DNA from: Parapedobacter luteus
Lineage (GTDB): Bacteria; Bacteroidota; Bacteroidia; Sphingobacteriales; Sphingobacteriaceae
Length of the DNA stretch: 64,000 nucleotides
NCBI RefSeq assembly: GCF_900168055.1
Contig: NZ_FUYS01000003.1
Location: forward strand, 372,001 to 436,000
Direction of reading: 5' to 3'
Numbering within the stretch: the first letter of the stretch is position 1; each line of letters starts with the position of its first letter. Position numbers and translations under genes: made by a program. Below the pieces are notes generated by a model that saw nothing but the letters and a program-made list of their open reading frames with translations, was not told the origin of the DNA and made no database searches. Shown piece by piece: positions 63,681 to 64,000 of this stretch.

Positions 63681-63711
63681 CATTGCTCCGTAAGCCATAG
63701 ACGGAGCAATG
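63681..63711. terminator. Hairpin between AsnC-type gene and right-edge gene
   Basis: CATTGCTCCGT-(9 bases)-ACGGAGCAATG is a perfect 11-bp stem between the two convergent stop codons. No T-tract is clear on either side, but its position fits a shared transcription end. Confidence 0.65.
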
Positions 63712-63742
63712 TAAAATCCATTCGGAAAGCAAAGCTGACCAA

Positions 63743-64000
63743 CTACCGCTGGAGGACCCCATCCAGGCCCACCTTCACATCAAACGGTTTACAATATGCA
63801 TCCAGCAATACCGCGGTAAGCCTCCGGGTCAGCGGTATGTTTTCGTCATATTCACCATCCAACTGGAAGCGGCGTTTCCAGTATTTTTGCACCTGCCCTT
63901 CCAATTCGTTTCCGCGCTGCCCCACAAATTTGATATAGCTAAACAAGTCGGTTAGCGTTAATGTATCGACATCGGGATGATCGACAAACCAAATCTGGCT
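63743..64000 (-). CDS. C-terminal part of an unrecognised protein (right edge)
   Basis: The minus frame is open from the right edge and ends at 63743, giving 85 residues: QIWFVDHPDVDTLTLTDLFS, then KFVGQRGNELEGQVQKYWKR and a terminal part DAYCKPFDVKVGLDGVLQR. Soluble and mixed charge; no domain is recognised. The start lies outside the window. Confidence 0.6.
   Translation of the reverse strand, partial: SQIWFVDHPDVDTLTLTDLFSYIKFVGQRGNELEGQVQKYWKRRFQLDGEYDENIPLTRRLTAVLLDAYCKPFDVKVGLDGVLQR

Overview
The window looks like chromosomal DNA from a member of the Bacteroidota, most likely Sphingobacteriaceae (Parapedobacter, Olivibacter or Pedobacter-like). The evidence is two SusC/SusD pairs, a hybrid two-component type (HTCS) sensor, DUF3823 and DUF2911 proteins, three-gene sdhCAB with a single large cytochrome b subunit, a SulP transporter paired with a beta-carbonic anhydrase, and repeated Bacteroidota-type -7 promoter boxes (TAnnTTTG). 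No tRNA, rRNA, CRISPR array, prophage or insertion sequence was seen. Both edges cut through genes.

Region 1 (1-16444, all minus strand) reads as one long catabolic cluster. In transcription order it holds: a ThuA / PVC-propeller / cupredoxin fusion, a second ThuA protein, a Gfo/Idh/MocA oxidoreductase, a TIM-barrel sugar isomerase/epimerase, a sugar MFS transporter, an exported enolase-superfamily enzyme, SusC, SusD, a DUF3823 lipoprotein and an iduronate-2-sulfatase-like sulfatase that runs off the left edge. It contains no classical glycoside hydrolase. An AraC-type regulator (16576-17478) is divergent from it.

Region 2 (17472-32746) is a second polysaccharide utilisation locus. One minus-strand operon encodes GH5-like, SusC, SusD and three GH43 enzymes, two of which are near-duplicates. 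Divergent from it is an HTCS regulator that appears split by one base into a sensor kinase and a response regulator/AraC protein. A GH2 enzyme follows in convergent orientation. Arabinan- or arabinose-containing plant glycans are the likely substrate.

Region 3 (33034-43760) is mostly housekeeping and stress functions: a small membrane protein, SulP transporter and carbonic anhydrase (bicarbonate handling), a GDPD with what looks like an ECF sigma-factor remnant upstream, pruA, an SDR plus DinB pair, MsrA, a quinone oxidoreductase, Fe/Mn superoxide dismutase, and a tadA / CsaA-like / CsbD-like cluster.

Region 4 (43976-64000) has an outer-membrane beta-barrel protein, sdhCAB, an NtrY-like giant histidine kinase, a coiled-coil membrane protein, a lone rfbA, DUF2911 and lipocalin-like proteins, two UPF0104 flippase-like membrane proteins, an SDR, a PlsC acyltransferase, a GT2 glycosyltransferase, ruvC, an unrecognised protein with kinase-like motifs, a possible 17-residue peptide gene with its own promoter and terminator, a divergent Lrp/AsnC regulator, and the C-terminal end of an unknown gene.

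The best candidates for something undescribed are the hydrolase-poor oxidative cluster with the copper-domain fusion, the tiny peptide gene divergent from the AsnC regulator, and the split HTCS.
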